The notes: generated by a model from the sequence alone, not told the origin. 64,000 nucleotides of DNA from CAVQCA01 sp963763115 (GCA_963763115.1 CAVXNM010000058.1:17251-81250), one strand, 5' to 3'. Positions 29,361 through 37,696 are shown, counted from the stretch's first letter. Numbers and translations: made by a program.

Positions 29361-30021
29361 ACCCGCCCGCGGGCATATGACCCTTTCGGGACTGTTATGT
29401 GTCCTGGCCGCTCTGTGCTGCCTCGGCACCCGGGCCGTGGCAGCCACCCGGTACGATGTCGAGGTGATCGTCTTCCGCAACCTTGCCGCCCGCGATGACG
29501 GCGAGCAGTGGCCGGCGAATACCACCGGCGCTGACGCCGGATTCGCCCGCAGCCCCCTCCAGCAGGGGCTGGAGAATCTGCCGGACAGCCAGTTCACCCT
29601 CAATGGTGTGGCGGGCGCACTGCAACGCTCCGGCGCCTATCAGGTACTGGCACATCGGCTCTGGCGCCAGGGTGCCGATGACAGGCACAGCGCCGTTCCC
29701 TACGTGCTGCACACCACCCAGGGCAGCGCAAACTATGAAGTCAATGGTTCGATCACGCTCATCCGTGAACGCTACCTGCACCTGGCCATCGACCTGGCGC
29801 TGACGTCCCCGGACTCGCTGTACCGGCTGGATGAGACACGGCGAATGCGCAGCGGTGAACTGCATTATTTCGACAACCCCCGCTTCGGCGTCATCGCCAG
29901 AGTGACACCCTATGAGTCGGACGAATCGGCGCCGGAGGATGAAACAGGTGCCGGCGAATTCACCGCGGTGCCCGACGAGGAAGGCGACAGCGCGGCGGGA
30001 CCGCCGGGTGAGCCCCGTTGA
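29335..30021 (+). CDS. CsiV-like exported protein downstream of mfd
   Basis: A 228-aa protein beginning inside the mfd end; the ATG at 29335 gives MTIPHALPRPARGHMTLSG and a signal segment (LLCVLAALCCLGTRAVAA). An ATG at 29377 is an alternative that gives a shorter signal peptide. The mature domain starts RYDVEVIVFRN, the hallmark start of CsiV family proteins, and has YEVNGSITLIRERYLHLAIDL and MRSGELHYFDNPRFGVIARV. Family members are found next to mfd in many gammaproteobacteria; CsiV in Vibrio was linked to peptidoglycan binding. The C-terminus is acidic. Confidence 0.85.
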   Translation: MTIPHALPRPARGHMTLSGLLCVLAALCCLGTRAVAATRYDVEVIVFRNLAARDDGEQWPANTTGADAGFARSPLQQGLENLPDSQFTLNGVAGALQRSGAYQVLAHRLWRQGADDRHSAVPYVLHTTQGSANYEVNGSITLIRERYLHLAIDLALTSPDSLYRLDETRRMRSGELHYFDNPRFGVIARVTPYESDESAPEDETGAGEFTAVPDEEGDSAAGPPGEPR

Positions 30022-30058
30022 ACAAGCACTATCCTGTGTCCATCCATACAAAAATTAA

Positions 30059-30135
30059 CTCACCGCAAAGGCGCAAAGCCATTTAATCGTTTTCGTTACC
30101 AAGTTTCTTCGCGAACTTTGCGTCTTTGCGGTGAG
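30059..30135. repeat. Intergenic inverted repeat, family B (CTCACCGCAAAG arms)
   Basis: A 77-bp element whose 20-bp ends, CTCACCGCAAAGGCGCAAAG (30059-30078) and its reverse complement with one mismatch (30116-30135), flank a 37-bp AT-rich centre. It has the shape of a tiny MITE-like or BIME-like element. A degenerate relative lies at 19118-19203. It sits between the convergent csiV-like and cysG genes, where it could also act as a terminator-like structure. Confidence 0.75.
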
Positions 30136-30232
30136 AATGGTGAGTTTGGCTGGACTCTATCTAGAAATCGGTATCCGAATTTTACTGTGTGCCGGCCGCG
30201 CGCCTGCCTGCGCAGTCTCGATATCGTCATAC

Positions 30233-31627
30233 TCAATCATCGCCGCCGTCGAACCATTTTAATTTATCCCGCAACTTCACTACCTCGCCCACGATAATGA
30301 GCGTCGGCGGCTTGATCTCCTCTCGCTCCACCAGGGTTGGAAGCGTGGCGAGCGTCTCGACGAATACCCGTTGATTTCGGGTGGTACCCTGCTGGACCAG
30401 TGCCGCGGGGGTATCATGCGGCAATCCATGGGCAAGCAGTTCTCTGGAGAGTATTTCGATGCTGTGCAGGCCCATGTAGAAAACGATGGTCTGAGCTGTT
30501 CTGGCGAGCCTTCCCCAGTCAAGATTGACGCTGCCGTCTTTCAGATGTCCGGTTACGAACACACACGACTGGGCGTAATCGCGATGTGTCAGGGGGATAC
30601 CCGCATAGGATGCACACCCCGAAGCGGCGGTGATACCGGGAACCACCTGAAAGGGTATGCCCTGCTCCGCAAGCGTTTCGATTTCCTCACCGCCGCGGCC
30701 GAAAATGAACGGATCACCACCTTTCAGGCGCAGCACGCGATTGCCCTCCCTGGCCAGGCGAACGAGCAGTTCATTGATGCTTTCCTGAGACAGCGTATGT
30801 TTATCCCTTTCCTTGCCGGCATAAATCAATTCCGCATCACGCCTGACCATGTCCAGAATCGGCCGTGACACCAGCCGGTCATAGACCACCACGTCAGCCT
30901 GCTGCATGAGTCGCAGCGCCCTGAAGGTGATCAGGTCCGGATCGCCCGGACCCGCGCCCACAAGATATACTTCCCCGGTTGTGTCAAAAGTCTGGTCGGT
31001 ATCCGCGATCGCCTCCTCCAGCGCCACCCGCGCCTCGTTCTCTCGGCCCGCAAACAGCAATTCGGCAACCCGCCCCTGCAGCACGTTCTCCCAGAAATAG
31101 CGACGCTGTGTGGAATCGGAGAATCGCTGCTTTACCTTGTGCCTGAATTCATCAACCAGAACGGCAAGACGACCATAGGCAGAGGGTATGAAACTTTCCA
31201 GGCGGGCACGCAACAGGCGGGCGAGCACCGGTGAGGCCCCGCCAGTCGAGACAGCCACCTGTACCGGGGACCTGTCAACCAGTGAGGGGACAATGAAACT
31301 GCATAACGTCGGCGTATCCACAACATTGACAGGTATCCGGTGGCTGTCCGCGACAACCGAGACCTGCCGGTTGACCGATTCGTTATCGGTTGCGGCAATC
31401 ACGAGCACCATGCCGTCGATATCTTCATCGCGGAACTCCCTGCCTGTGTGCTGGATCCGACCTGATTCGCGCAGCTTCTCCAGTTCATCGCACAGGGCGG
31501 GCGCCACGAGCAAAATCCTCGCGCCGGCCCTGAGCAGCATGGCGACCTTGCGCGCCGCCACCTTGCCGCCGCCCACCACGAGGCAGGAGCGGCCTTCCAG
31601 CTTCAGAAAAACAGGGAGATACTTCAT
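30233..31627 (-). CDS. cysG: Siroheme synthase CysG (trifunctional)
   Basis: A 464-aa fusion enzyme making siroheme from uroporphyrinogen III. Residues 1 to about 150 are the precorrin-2 dehydrogenase/ferrochelatase with NAD site VVGGGKVAARKVAMLL. About 150-215 is the dimerisation part. About 217-455 is the SAM-dependent methyltransferase (YLVGAGPGDPDLITFRAL, RLKGGDPFIFGRGGEE, VVPGITAASGCASYAGIPLTH). All three units look intact. DsrAB needs siroheme, and the gene lies last in a minus-strand run with a dsrS-like gene and glutaredoxin, so its expression is probably tied to sulfur oxidation. Confidence 0.96.
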   Translation of the reverse strand: MKYLPVFLKLEGRSCLVVGGGKVAARKVAMLLRAGARILLVAPALCDELEKLRESGRIQHTGREFRDEDIDGMVLVIAATDNESVNRQVSVVADSHRIPVNVVDTPTLCSFIVPSLVDRSPVQVAVSTGGASPVLARLLRARLESFIPSAYGRLAVLVDEFRHKVKQRFSDSTQRRYFWENVLQGRVAELLFAGRENEARVALEEAIADTDQTFDTTGEVYLVGAGPGDPDLITFRALRLMQQADVVVYDRLVSRPILDMVRRDAELIYAGKERDKHTLSQESINELLVRLAREGNRVLRLKGGDPFIFGRGGEEIETLAEQGIPFQVVPGITAASGCASYAGIPLTHRDYAQSCVFVTGHLKDGSVNLDWGRLARTAQTIVFYMGLHSIEILSRELLAHGLPHDTPAALVQQGTTRNQRVFVETLATLPTLVEREEIKPPTLIIVGEVVKLRDKLKWFDGGDD

Positions 31628-31665
31628 AAATGTATGTCTATGGATGAGCAGCGCAGCCCGGCCGG

Positions 31666-31923
31666 CTACCGGGTCATCAGTAGGGGATCCAGCTTACCCG
31701 AGTACTCCAGATCCGCCAGGTTATCGTAACCAGCCACATGCCGGTCACCGATGAAAATCTGGGGCACGGTGCGCCGGCCCGTGAGTCTGGCCAGTTCCCC
31801 GAAACCGTCAGACATTGTGTCAATAAATATCTTTTGTATATCGACGCCCTTTGATTTCAGCAAGCGTTCCGCCTGAAAACAATACGGACAGATAGCGGTA
31901 CAGTACATTCGAACCTCGATCAC
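31666..31923 (-). CDS. grxC: Glutaredoxin (GrxC type)
   Basis: An 85-aa dithiol glutaredoxin with active site C12-P-Y-C15, the TVPQIFIG cis-Pro glutathione-binding loop and the GYDNLADLE C-terminal motif. It lies 38 bp upstream of cysG and 39 bp downstream of the dsrS-like gene, all on the minus strand. It could reduce glutathione mixed disulfides or persulfides formed during sulfur oxidation; that role is an inference from context. Confidence 0.95.
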   Translation of the reverse strand: MIEVRMYCTAICPYCFQAERLLKSKGVDIQKIFIDTMSDGFGELARLTGRRTVPQIFIGDRHVAGYDNLADLEYSGKLDPLLMTR

Positions 31924-31962
31924 GAAACATTCCCCCTGCGATAACGGCTTCCTAACGGTTTC

Positions 31963-33087
31963 CTAACGGTTTCTCAGCGTGTCGATACACTGCTGCAGCG
32001 GTTCGGACACCGGCCTCAGCTTCCTGCGCATCACGGTGCCGATGGCATCGGTGCGTGAGAAAATCGGATTCACCAGCGGCTCGTCCACCATCGACAATAC
32101 CAGCATGGCATGCACCTCTTTTTCCATCCCGGGCGACCTGGCCAGTAGTTCACCCAGGGCCTGTCCAGGGGCAGATACGCTGAACATCAGGTCATCCACT
32201 GCCGCCAGAATATCGTCCATGGTCTGAAGCCCGGTATCGTTCGTGCGGATGGTGTGAAAATAAGCGGCAATCGCATGCAGCAATGAAACCACCACATCCT
32301 GATTGGACGGTTTCTCGAGTACGCTTTCCACCGCGTCAAGAAAACTCTGACCTTCGCTGCCGAGCAATCGGCATAATTGTACCGCAAATGGATTCCCCGT
32401 CTCCGTCAGCCCTTCGAGCTTTCCGCAGACCTCGTCCCGTAGCGGATGCGGTCCCACCGCGGCGGGGAGTTCATCTGGAACGGCCTGCAAGAAGCCGACA
32501 TAGTACGCATTCTTGTGCTTGCCCCTGCCCCAGAGTTCGTTCCTGGTCTCGTTGCTGACCAGGCCGGATTGCAGGACCAGACGAACCGAGGCGATCATAT
32601 CCCTCGCTTCCGTCTCGAAGGGAAGAAATTCGATCAGGAAATCCGCCAGCACCGGGCCCATATCACCCTGGAGGACCGATTGCTGAGCGAGCATGCACCT
32701 TGCATTCTCCGCCGTCTGGGATGCCCACCACGCCCTTCTGGCGATTTCGTTGGTAATACCCGGGGCGTTGACCACCGCCACCACCGCCTCGGGTTCTCCC
32801 AGCAGGAGCAGAGACTCGAGAATCCCGTCACGCGTCTGGCCCATGCGCGTCCAGCGTTTCAGATAAACCGGGTAGCCGCCCGGTGAGCCCAGCACATGGC
32901 TCGATAACGCCTCACGTACACGACGCAGGTATGTCTCATCACGGCAATTGGGATTCAGCCTGACCCGCGCCTCTCCTTTCTCGGAGAGCGCATACAGCGT
33001 CATGCTGGATTCATCGATACGGACAGCCTTTACGGGACCTGCCAGCAGGACATTGATCCGCAGTGCGTCTTCCGACGATAAGTCCAT
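31963..33087 (-). CDS. DsrS-like soluble protein
   Basis: A 374-aa soluble, helix-rich protein starting MDLSSEDALRINVLLAGPVKAVRIDESSM, followed by a stretch of helical pairs from about residue 90 on that resembles HEAT/ARM-like packing. Length, start and setting agree with DsrS, the last product of the A. vinosum dsr operon, whose function is unknown. Here it is not in the dsr operon but with glutaredoxin and siroheme synthase 8 kb upstream and on the opposite strand. The DsrS assignment is from memory of the family and needs an alignment; I leave the symbol blank. Confidence 0.6.
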   Translation of the reverse strand: MDLSSEDALRINVLLAGPVKAVRIDESSMTLYALSEKGEARVRLNPNCRDETYLRRVREALSSHVLGSPGGYPVYLKRWTRMGQTRDGILESLLLLGEPEAVVAVVNAPGITNEIARRAWWASQTAENARCMLAQQSVLQGDMGPVLADFLIEFLPFETEARDMIASVRLVLQSGLVSNETRNELWGRGKHKNAYYVGFLQAVPDELPAAVGPHPLRDEVCGKLEGLTETGNPFAVQLCRLLGSEGQSFLDAVESVLEKPSNQDVVVSLLHAIAAYFHTIRTNDTGLQTMDDILAAVDDLMFSVSAPGQALGELLARSPGMEKEVHAMLVLSMVDEPLVNPIFSRTDAIGTVMRRKLRPVSEPLQQCIDTLRNR

Positions 33088-33123
33088 TGCGTGTTGCCCG
33101 GCAGGAAACTGGATTGACGGCTA

Positions 33124-33555
33124 TCAGAAGTCGAACCCCGCCTTGGCATAGAGTTTCTTTGCCATCTCGGGATCCTTTTCCACGCCATTACCTTCCTCGT
33201 ACATCCTCGCCAGGGTTGTCTGTGACCCTGCAAGTCCCTGCTCCGCCGCCTTGCGAAACCATTCAACGGCTTCGGCACTGTTCTGGTCAACACAGTCACC
33301 TTCGAGATACATGAAGCCGAGACCGTGCTGGGCCAGTGCATAGCCCTGCTCTGCAGAGGCGCGCATCATCTGTTCGGCCATTTTTTCATTGCGCACCACA
33401 CCGAGGCCGTTCTGGCACATAATGGCGACACGATGCTGTGCATCCGGGTTGCCGGCATCGGCCAGCGGGTAGAGGAATTTCATTGCCTGGGAGAAATTCT
33501 TGGCTTCGAACGAAGCTACGCCGCTGGAAAAATTCTCATCAAAGTCATTGGACAT
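33124..33555 (-). CDS. Sel1-like repeat protein
   Basis: A 143-aa protein of Sel1/TPR-like helical repeats: AMKFLYPLADAGNPDAQHRVAIM, AEQMMRASAEQGYALAQHGLGFMYLEG and AVEWFRKAAEQGLAGSQTTLARMYEEG follow the A-D-x-G-x-x-x-A-Q pattern at 36-residue spacing. The frame is open to 33567, but the ATG at 33555 has GAGG upstream and gives MSNDFDENFS. It is the first gene of the run towards dsrS-like, grxC and cysG. Sel1 repeats mediate protein contacts; a scaffold role in this sulfur set is possible. Confidence 0.88.
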   Translation of the reverse strand: MSNDFDENFSSGVASFEAKNFSQAMKFLYPLADAGNPDAQHRVAIMCQNGLGVVRNEKMAEQMMRASAEQGYALAQHGLGFMYLEGDCVDQNSAEAVEWFRKAAEQGLAGSQTTLARMYEEGNGVEKDPEMAKKLYAKAGFDF

Positions 33556-34131
33556 AGTGCGCCTCACAAGTTAACGAACACGAGGCCGGGAACACCCAGA
33601 CCTGATGGACATGAGTCTCTGTTGGAGAGGTTGCTATGCTATAGAGTCAGCAACCGGCTTCGAATACCCCGAAAGAGAGAATGTCACTGATTTATCTATG
33701 GAAACCACAATTTCACGCAGGGTTGATTTGCCCCCCCGATGGGGATATTCGGAGGTCTAAGGGGCTCCTGTATACTTCTCCGGTCTCAGGTAACCCTAAT
33801 TGAAACAACACGGTAGACGAGCCGCATCGCGTGCAGGCGATATCGGCTGCGCTTCCATGCAGCCCGGCAATCGGGCGGACGGTGCACTCCAGTCAGCGAC
33901 GGAGCACCGGGAACACGGGGAATATGACCTGATACTGCCTCCGAATAACATGCCCTGACAGGCAAGTGGGATCGGGGCAGCAACGCATTGAATCCTGCGG
34001 CAAGCCTCGGCCGCTGACACCGCCAGCGATACGCGGGATCCATTGCAAAGATTCAAGGCCCCGGCGCAGGACTTGCCGGTGCCGGCATTCGCTTTGCTTG
34101 TTTACTAATCAGACAATACGAGGAGTTGAAG
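33556..34131. other. 576-bp gene-poor stretch with possible structured RNA
   Basis: No convincing coding frame occurs here; the short frames on the minus strand have no ribosome sites. The part from about 33785 to 34050 is GC-rich and unusually self-complementary: GGTGC/GCACC with TCC/GGA around 33881-33908, CCCG-GCAAT-CGGG near 33872, and CTGCCT...AGGCA near 33935-33964. It runs up to the small gene at 34132, so it could be a long structured 5' leader or a separate RNA. No known RNA class could be assigned. Confidence 0.3.
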
Positions 34132-34326
34132 ATGAATCAGCAATACTATGATGCAGTCACCAAAATGGAGAAAATGGGCGTTGACCCGGAATACATTCAG
34201 GGCTGGCAGGGCGGCTATCTGCTCAACCCGGAGCGTGAAGAACAGCGGGTGACTGAGGCCTACTCCGCGGGTTATGAAGACGGGAAGGAAAAAAATACCG
34301 ACAACTTTTCCAACTGGGTCAAGTAA
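34132..34326 (+). CDS. Small acidic protein, RMF-like pattern
   Basis: A 64-aa protein starting MNQQYYDAVTKMEKMGVDPEYI. GAGGAG lies six bases before the ATG at 34132, so this start is preferred over the in-frame TTG at 34126. The second half (GWQGGYLLNPEREEQRV...AYSAGYEDGKEKNTDNFSNW) has the G-Y-aromatic-glycine spacing seen in ribosome modulation factor, though the protein is acidic, unlike RMF. It is followed directly by a strong terminator and is apparently a short separate transcript. Function unknown. Confidence 0.8.
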   Translation: MNQQYYDAVTKMEKMGVDPEYIQGWQGGYLLNPEREEQRVTEAYSAGYEDGKEKNTDNFSNWVK

Positions 34327-34347
34327 ACAGGCCTCTGCTGAGTATAC

Positions 34348-34371
34348 AAGGCGGGGCAACCCGCCTTTTTT
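34348..34371 (+). terminator. Rho-independent terminator after the small acidic-protein gene
   Basis: Stem AAGGCGGG (34348-34355) with CCCGCCTT (34360-34367), GCAA tetraloop, and a T run to 34370. It ends the transcript from 34132 and touches the stop of the convergent gene at 34370. Confidence 0.9.
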
Positions 34372-34936
34372 ATTCGTCCACGCTTTCTGCCGGCGGCAAC
34401 AGGTCACGCAGGGCCTTTCTCAATGGTTTCAATGCTTCCGGTACTTCAATATCCATAACCTGGTCGGTGATCCATTTATTGTCCCGCTCACCCATGACCG
34501 CCCTGACGTTTTCCCCGAAATAACGCCGGAAAGCGAATCCGGGTTCATTGCCCGAGAAGGTAAATTCTGCATAGTCGCCCGCTCGTTCATTAAGCCGCTC
34601 GATCAGCGGCTGCCGGTATTCGCCCTTGCCCTGTGCATCCGTGCGGTTTTCCTGCATGGTATCCGCGAGATGCTGCGCCAGTGAGGAGATAAATTCCTGA
34701 CGCTGTTCCCGGGTAAGCTGCTCCGCTGTCATACGATCCACGAGATGCACCAGAAAGGCCAGGAACTCCGTGATGATATCCAGCCGCTGGGCATTGGTAT
34801 CGGTCTGGAAACCTTCATTTTCAAGATTCAGGGTGCCTTGCTGGGCAATGCGCCACAGAATAAATGCCAGGGCGCCGCCGGTTTCCGAGAGGGAACGTTT
34901 GCGATCCCTGAGGTTCCATTTGGACTTAACTCGCAC
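34370..34936 (-). CDS. Conserved hypothetical protein, 188 aa
   Basis: Soluble protein. The frame is open to 35026, but a GTG at 34936 is preceded by AGGAGT at the right distance and gives MRVKSKWNLRDRKRSLSETGG; the upstream part looks noncoding. Main segments are a helix LDIITEFLAFLVHLVDRM, a charged middle, and a C-terminal FRRYFGENVRAVMGERDNKWITDQVMDIEVPEA. No cysteines or metal-binding clusters, no membrane segments. It is divergent from the 361-aa gene at 35059, with 122 bp between them holding both promoters. I do not recognise the family. Confidence 0.82.
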   Translation of the reverse strand: MRVKSKWNLRDRKRSLSETGGALAFILWRIAQQGTLNLENEGFQTDTNAQRLDIITEFLAFLVHLVDRMTAEQLTREQRQEFISSLAQHLADTMQENRTDAQGKGEYRQPLIERLNERAGDYAEFTFSGNEPGFAFRRYFGENVRAVMGERDNKWITDQVMDIEVPEALKPLRKALRDLLPPAESVDE

Positions 34937-35058
34937 GTTTAACTCCTGATAATGCCGAGTCGGTTTGGATACTCGACAGTTCGGCAACGCCCACAACTGG
35001 CGGTTGCCATGGTTGCATGCTAGCATGAATTACCTAGGTTTTCAGTCAGGTATTAGCC

Positions 35059-36144
35059 ATGTCAAGCACCCATACCGCAACGCCACCCGATCCGCCGGCA
35101 ATTATCGATGAACTGGCGCAGATCCTGCCGGTCGTGCGCACAAACTGCCATATCAGTGACGCCCTGCATGCGACCGATTACACCCTCTGCGTTTATCTCC
35201 TGAAGATGCGCGAATACTTCCGCTGGGAACATGAAATGCCGTTCAATGCCCCGATCCCGCAAGAGGCGCTCAGCGGCTGGCTGACCGGACGCGAGGCGCT
35301 CTGGACTACCCTCGAGGGAAAGCCCTTTGAAAGCATACCCCTGTCGAGGCAGTTGCTCGATCCGTTTGATGCAGTTTCCATCAACAAAGCTCTGAACAGC
35401 ATGGGCTATGTCTACAGCAGCGGTCTGGGTCGCAACATGAAACCGCATTTCTTCCTGGGTGCGCTCGAGCAAAGGCGCGAACACGATGGCTACACACTGT
35501 ATATCTCCGGCAAGGAGTACGCACGTGATCTCACCGCCCCGCCGGCAATGAGTCTGGGCAGGACAATCTTTATCCGGCGAGAATCGCTGCGCCGCATGTT
35601 GTGGGAAAAAATCGAGGAGTGGCGCTGGAACCGGCCCGTGAACGCAATGCGGAGGGCAATCGATTGCTATGACTTCGACACCGCGCCCGAGGACGCGCTG
35701 GAGCAAATGACCGAACGCGAAGCCCGGTCGCTGCTGCTGCACGAAATCGGCGAGGTCATGGCGGGAGAGGAACTCGGCAGCGGCTGGGAAAATCTGCTCT
35801 CGGAAATGCCGCATTGCAAGGCGGAACTGATGATGCGGGCGGCGCGCGATCACCTGGCGGATGCGCTCTCGACCCTGCCCGGGCTGCTGGACGAAGCGGA
35901 ACCCGCTTCGCTACACTTCTATTTTGCCAACCTGACCAGCCTGCGCAAGATGCTGGTTCCCAGTCTGCTTGATGCCTATGATCACTGGGAGCAAACCGGC
36001 AAGCTGGACAGACTGGTGCAACTGAGCGAGGCAGGCAGGAGCCACTGGATGTCGCTTGCACAGGAGATCCTCGCCCTGAACGGCACCCGCGAAGACGATC
36101 TGCAGCACGAAATCACTGCCCTGGTGGAACGCAATACCTTCTGA
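35059..36144 (+). CDS. Conserved hypothetical protein, 361 aa
   Basis: A large soluble protein with no signal peptide. The N-terminal half contains several aromatic-rich segments (YLLKMREYFRWEHEMPF, GRNMKPHFFLGALEQRRE, HDGYTLYISGKEYARDL) and a helix WEKIEEWRWNRPVNAMRRAIDC. The C-terminal half is helical and acidic. Cysteines C30, C44, C205 and one in the SEMPHCKAEL stretch are scattered, not in metal motifs. I cannot assign a function. The gene heads a plus-strand run into the 2-oxoglutarate oxygenase at 36171, 26 bp apart, so they are likely co-transcribed. Confidence 0.85.
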   Translation: MSSTHTATPPDPPAIIDELAQILPVVRTNCHISDALHATDYTLCVYLLKMREYFRWEHEMPFNAPIPQEALSGWLTGREALWTTLEGKPFESIPLSRQLLDPFDAVSINKALNSMGYVYSSGLGRNMKPHFFLGALEQRREHDGYTLYISGKEYARDLTAPPAMSLGRTIFIRRESLRRMLWEKIEEWRWNRPVNAMRRAIDCYDFDTAPEDALEQMTEREARSLLLHEIGEVMAGEELGSGWENLLSEMPHCKAELMMRAARDHLADALSTLPGLLDEAEPASLHFYFANLTSLRKMLVPSLLDAYDHWEQTGKLDRLVQLSEAGRSHWMSLAQEILALNGTREDDLQHEITALVERNTF

Positions 36145-36170
36145 GACATCAACCGGACGCACGAGGCGGC

Positions 36171-36797
36171 ATGCATCACCAGGAAATGAGTAGCGGTATC
36201 GCCAGACCCCGCCCCAATCTCAAGACTCTTACGGAAATCGGGAAAAACACCTTCATCTTCGAGAAACGACTGGCGTTGCCGGTCGATCTCTGCAAGGAAA
36301 TGATTCGCCGTTTCGAGCAGTATGCAGAAGAGCAGTACGAAGGTCGTATCGGCCAGATGGTCTACCAGGACCAGAGCATCAAGAAATCAACCGACCTGGT
36401 CGTAAGCGGCAAACCGCACTGGAAGGACATCGACCGCGCCCTGTTTCGTTCCCTGGGCGCGTCCATGCTGGAACTGCGTGAAACCTACCCGTATTTCAAG
36501 GGGCCCTTCAAGGATGTCGGCTACGCGATCCAGCGCACCAGTCCGGGCGGGTACTATCACTGGCACATCGATGGCGGCAGCCATGAGTTCAGCCAGCGCC
36601 AGCTGGTCGCCGTCTGGTATCTCAATGATGTCGAGGGACCGGGCGGCGAGACCGAGTTTTCCTGCCAGAATATCCGCATCAGGCCGGAAGCCGGCAAGCT
36701 GCTGCTGTTTCCACCGTTCTGGACACATGAACACCGCGGCGCAACCCTGCAGAAAGGGGTGAAATACATCGCCACGACCTGGGTGGTGTTTGCCTGA
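36171..36797 (+). CDS. 2-oxoglutarate/Fe(II)-dependent oxygenase, prolyl-hydroxylase fold
   Basis: A 208-aa protein with the double-stranded beta-helix iron motif: H132-x-D134 in HWHIDGG, distal H in THEHRG (H186/H188) and the 2-oxoglutarate-binding K198 ten residues later (GVKYIATTW). Strands before it (YAIQRTSPGGYYHWH) fit the P4Hc pattern. It would hydroxylate a protein or small-molecule substrate using O2 and 2-oxoglutarate. GAGG precedes the ATG at 36171; an in-frame ATG at 36186 is an alternative. Its stop overlaps the likely start of the GNAT gene. Confidence 0.88.
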   Translation: MHHQEMSSGIARPRPNLKTLTEIGKNTFIFEKRLALPVDLCKEMIRRFEQYAEEQYEGRIGQMVYQDQSIKKSTDLVVSGKPHWKDIDRALFRSLGASMLELRETYPYFKGPFKDVGYAIQRTSPGGYYHWHIDGGSHEFSQRQLVAVWYLNDVEGPGGETEFSCQNIRIRPEAGKLLLFPPFWTHEHRGATLQKGVKYIATTWVVFA

Positions 36798-37249
36798 AGG
36801 CGCCGTTACAGATCAGGCTAATCGAGCCGGCGACTCCCGCTGAATTCCAGCAATACTACGAGCTACGCTGGAAGACGCTGCGCGCCCCCTGGAACCAGCC
36901 CCGCGGCAGCGAAACAGACCCCCTCGACGCCGCCGGCACTCACCTCATGGCCGTCGATCCCGGACAATGCGTTCTGGGTGTCGGGCGGCTGCATTTCAGC
37001 ACCATAGGCGAGGCCCGGATCCGCTACATGGGCGTGGCTACGGAACACCGGCGCAGGGGTATCGGCACGCTGATACTGCGCGGTCTGGAAGAGAAAGCCC
37101 TCAGGCTGGGTGCCACGCGTATCGTACTCGATGCCCGTGAGGTGGCGCTCGGCTTCTACCGAAAACACGACTACGTGGCGACCGGACCCGGTCCCATGCT
37201 ATTCAAGCGCATCGCCCACGTAAGAATGGAAAAGCAGGTTAACCGGTAA
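36794..37249 (+). CDS. GNAT acetyltransferase with apparent CTG start
   Basis: The frame encodes a full GNAT domain from IRLIEPATPAEFQQYYELRW and TLRAPWNQPRG through MGVATEHRRRGIGTLILRGLE (acetyl-CoA loop) to LGFYRKHDYVATGPG. The first ATG is at 36947, inside the domain, and no in-frame ATG, GTG or TTG precedes residue 1. The best candidate is CTG at 36794, which overlaps the preceding stop as CTGA, like a typical ATGA coupling. It gives a 151-aa protein, the usual GNAT length. Substrate unknown. Either translation uses CTG, or a start codon was lost and the gene is weakly expressed. Confidence 0.78.
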   Translation: MKAPLQIRLIEPATPAEFQQYYELRWKTLRAPWNQPRGSETDPLDAAGTHLMAVDPGQCVLGVGRLHFSTIGEARIRYMGVATEHRRRGIGTLILRGLEEKALRLGATRIVLDAREVALGFYRKHDYVATGPGPMLFKRIAHVRMEKQVNR

Positions 37250-37289
37250 CCCACTCAGCCCCGTCAGCAGAACCTCCGGACCGGAGGAC

Positions 37290-37613
37290 TCAGTCCGTGA
37301 TCAACTCGGATTCCAGCATTTCACCGTTCGTGTCGATGCGGATTCCCTGCACACCCGGAATGCGTGCGAGGATGTAGGCGGACAGCAGCACCATCATGCG
37401 TTCATTGTTGTTATGCATGGCGGTCAGCATCCTGTCTCCGATAATCTGGCAGCGTTGCAACTGGTCGGGGTTGTCCACCCAGTCCCGGCTCATCTGCCAA
37501 CCCTTGTCCATGTCCTTGTCGATCGTGCTGAAAAAGTCCTCGCCATCCCTCACGATGTCATCCGGGACCCTGACGGGATAGGTTTGATCATCAACGACAA
37601 CTTTCAATATCAT
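37290..37613 (-). CDS. Conserved hypothetical protein, 107 aa
   Basis: Small soluble protein starting MILKVVVDDQTYPVRVPDDIV, then FFSTIDKDMDKGWQMSRDWVD, a helix DRMLTAMHNNNERMMVLLSAYILARIPGV and a short beta tail. It is the only minus-strand gene between the plus-strand GNAT and oxygenase genes. No metal motif or signal peptide. I do not recognise the family; the VDGKxI-like first strand resembles those at the start of DsrC-fold proteins only superficially. Confidence 0.82.
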   Translation of the reverse strand: MILKVVVDDQTYPVRVPDDIVRDGEDFFSTIDKDMDKGWQMSRDWVDNPDQLQRCQIIGDRMLTAMHNNNERMMVLLSAYILARIPGVQGIRIDTNGEMLESELITD

Positions 37614-37696
37614 GCGTCCGGCCTTATGCTCTGGTTTTCAAATGGATTGACCATTCATCTTACCCCATCCGCCTGTTGACTTGCAGGGGTACCGAC

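Noticed and set aside
27123..29603. 826-codon open frame antisense to mfd
   Set aside because: Mirror frame produced by GC-rich codon use opposite a clearly conserved gene; no ribosome site and no recognisable protein pattern.
33785..34100. Cobalamin riboswitch
   Set aside because: Only a short GGGAA...GG...CTG-like string fits; the conserved pairing and downstream element are not found and the following gene is not B12-related.
37676..37696. Upstream start of the PKHD hydroxylase at 37676
   Set aside because: The ATG at 37697 has the better ribosome site and gives the usual family N-terminus.
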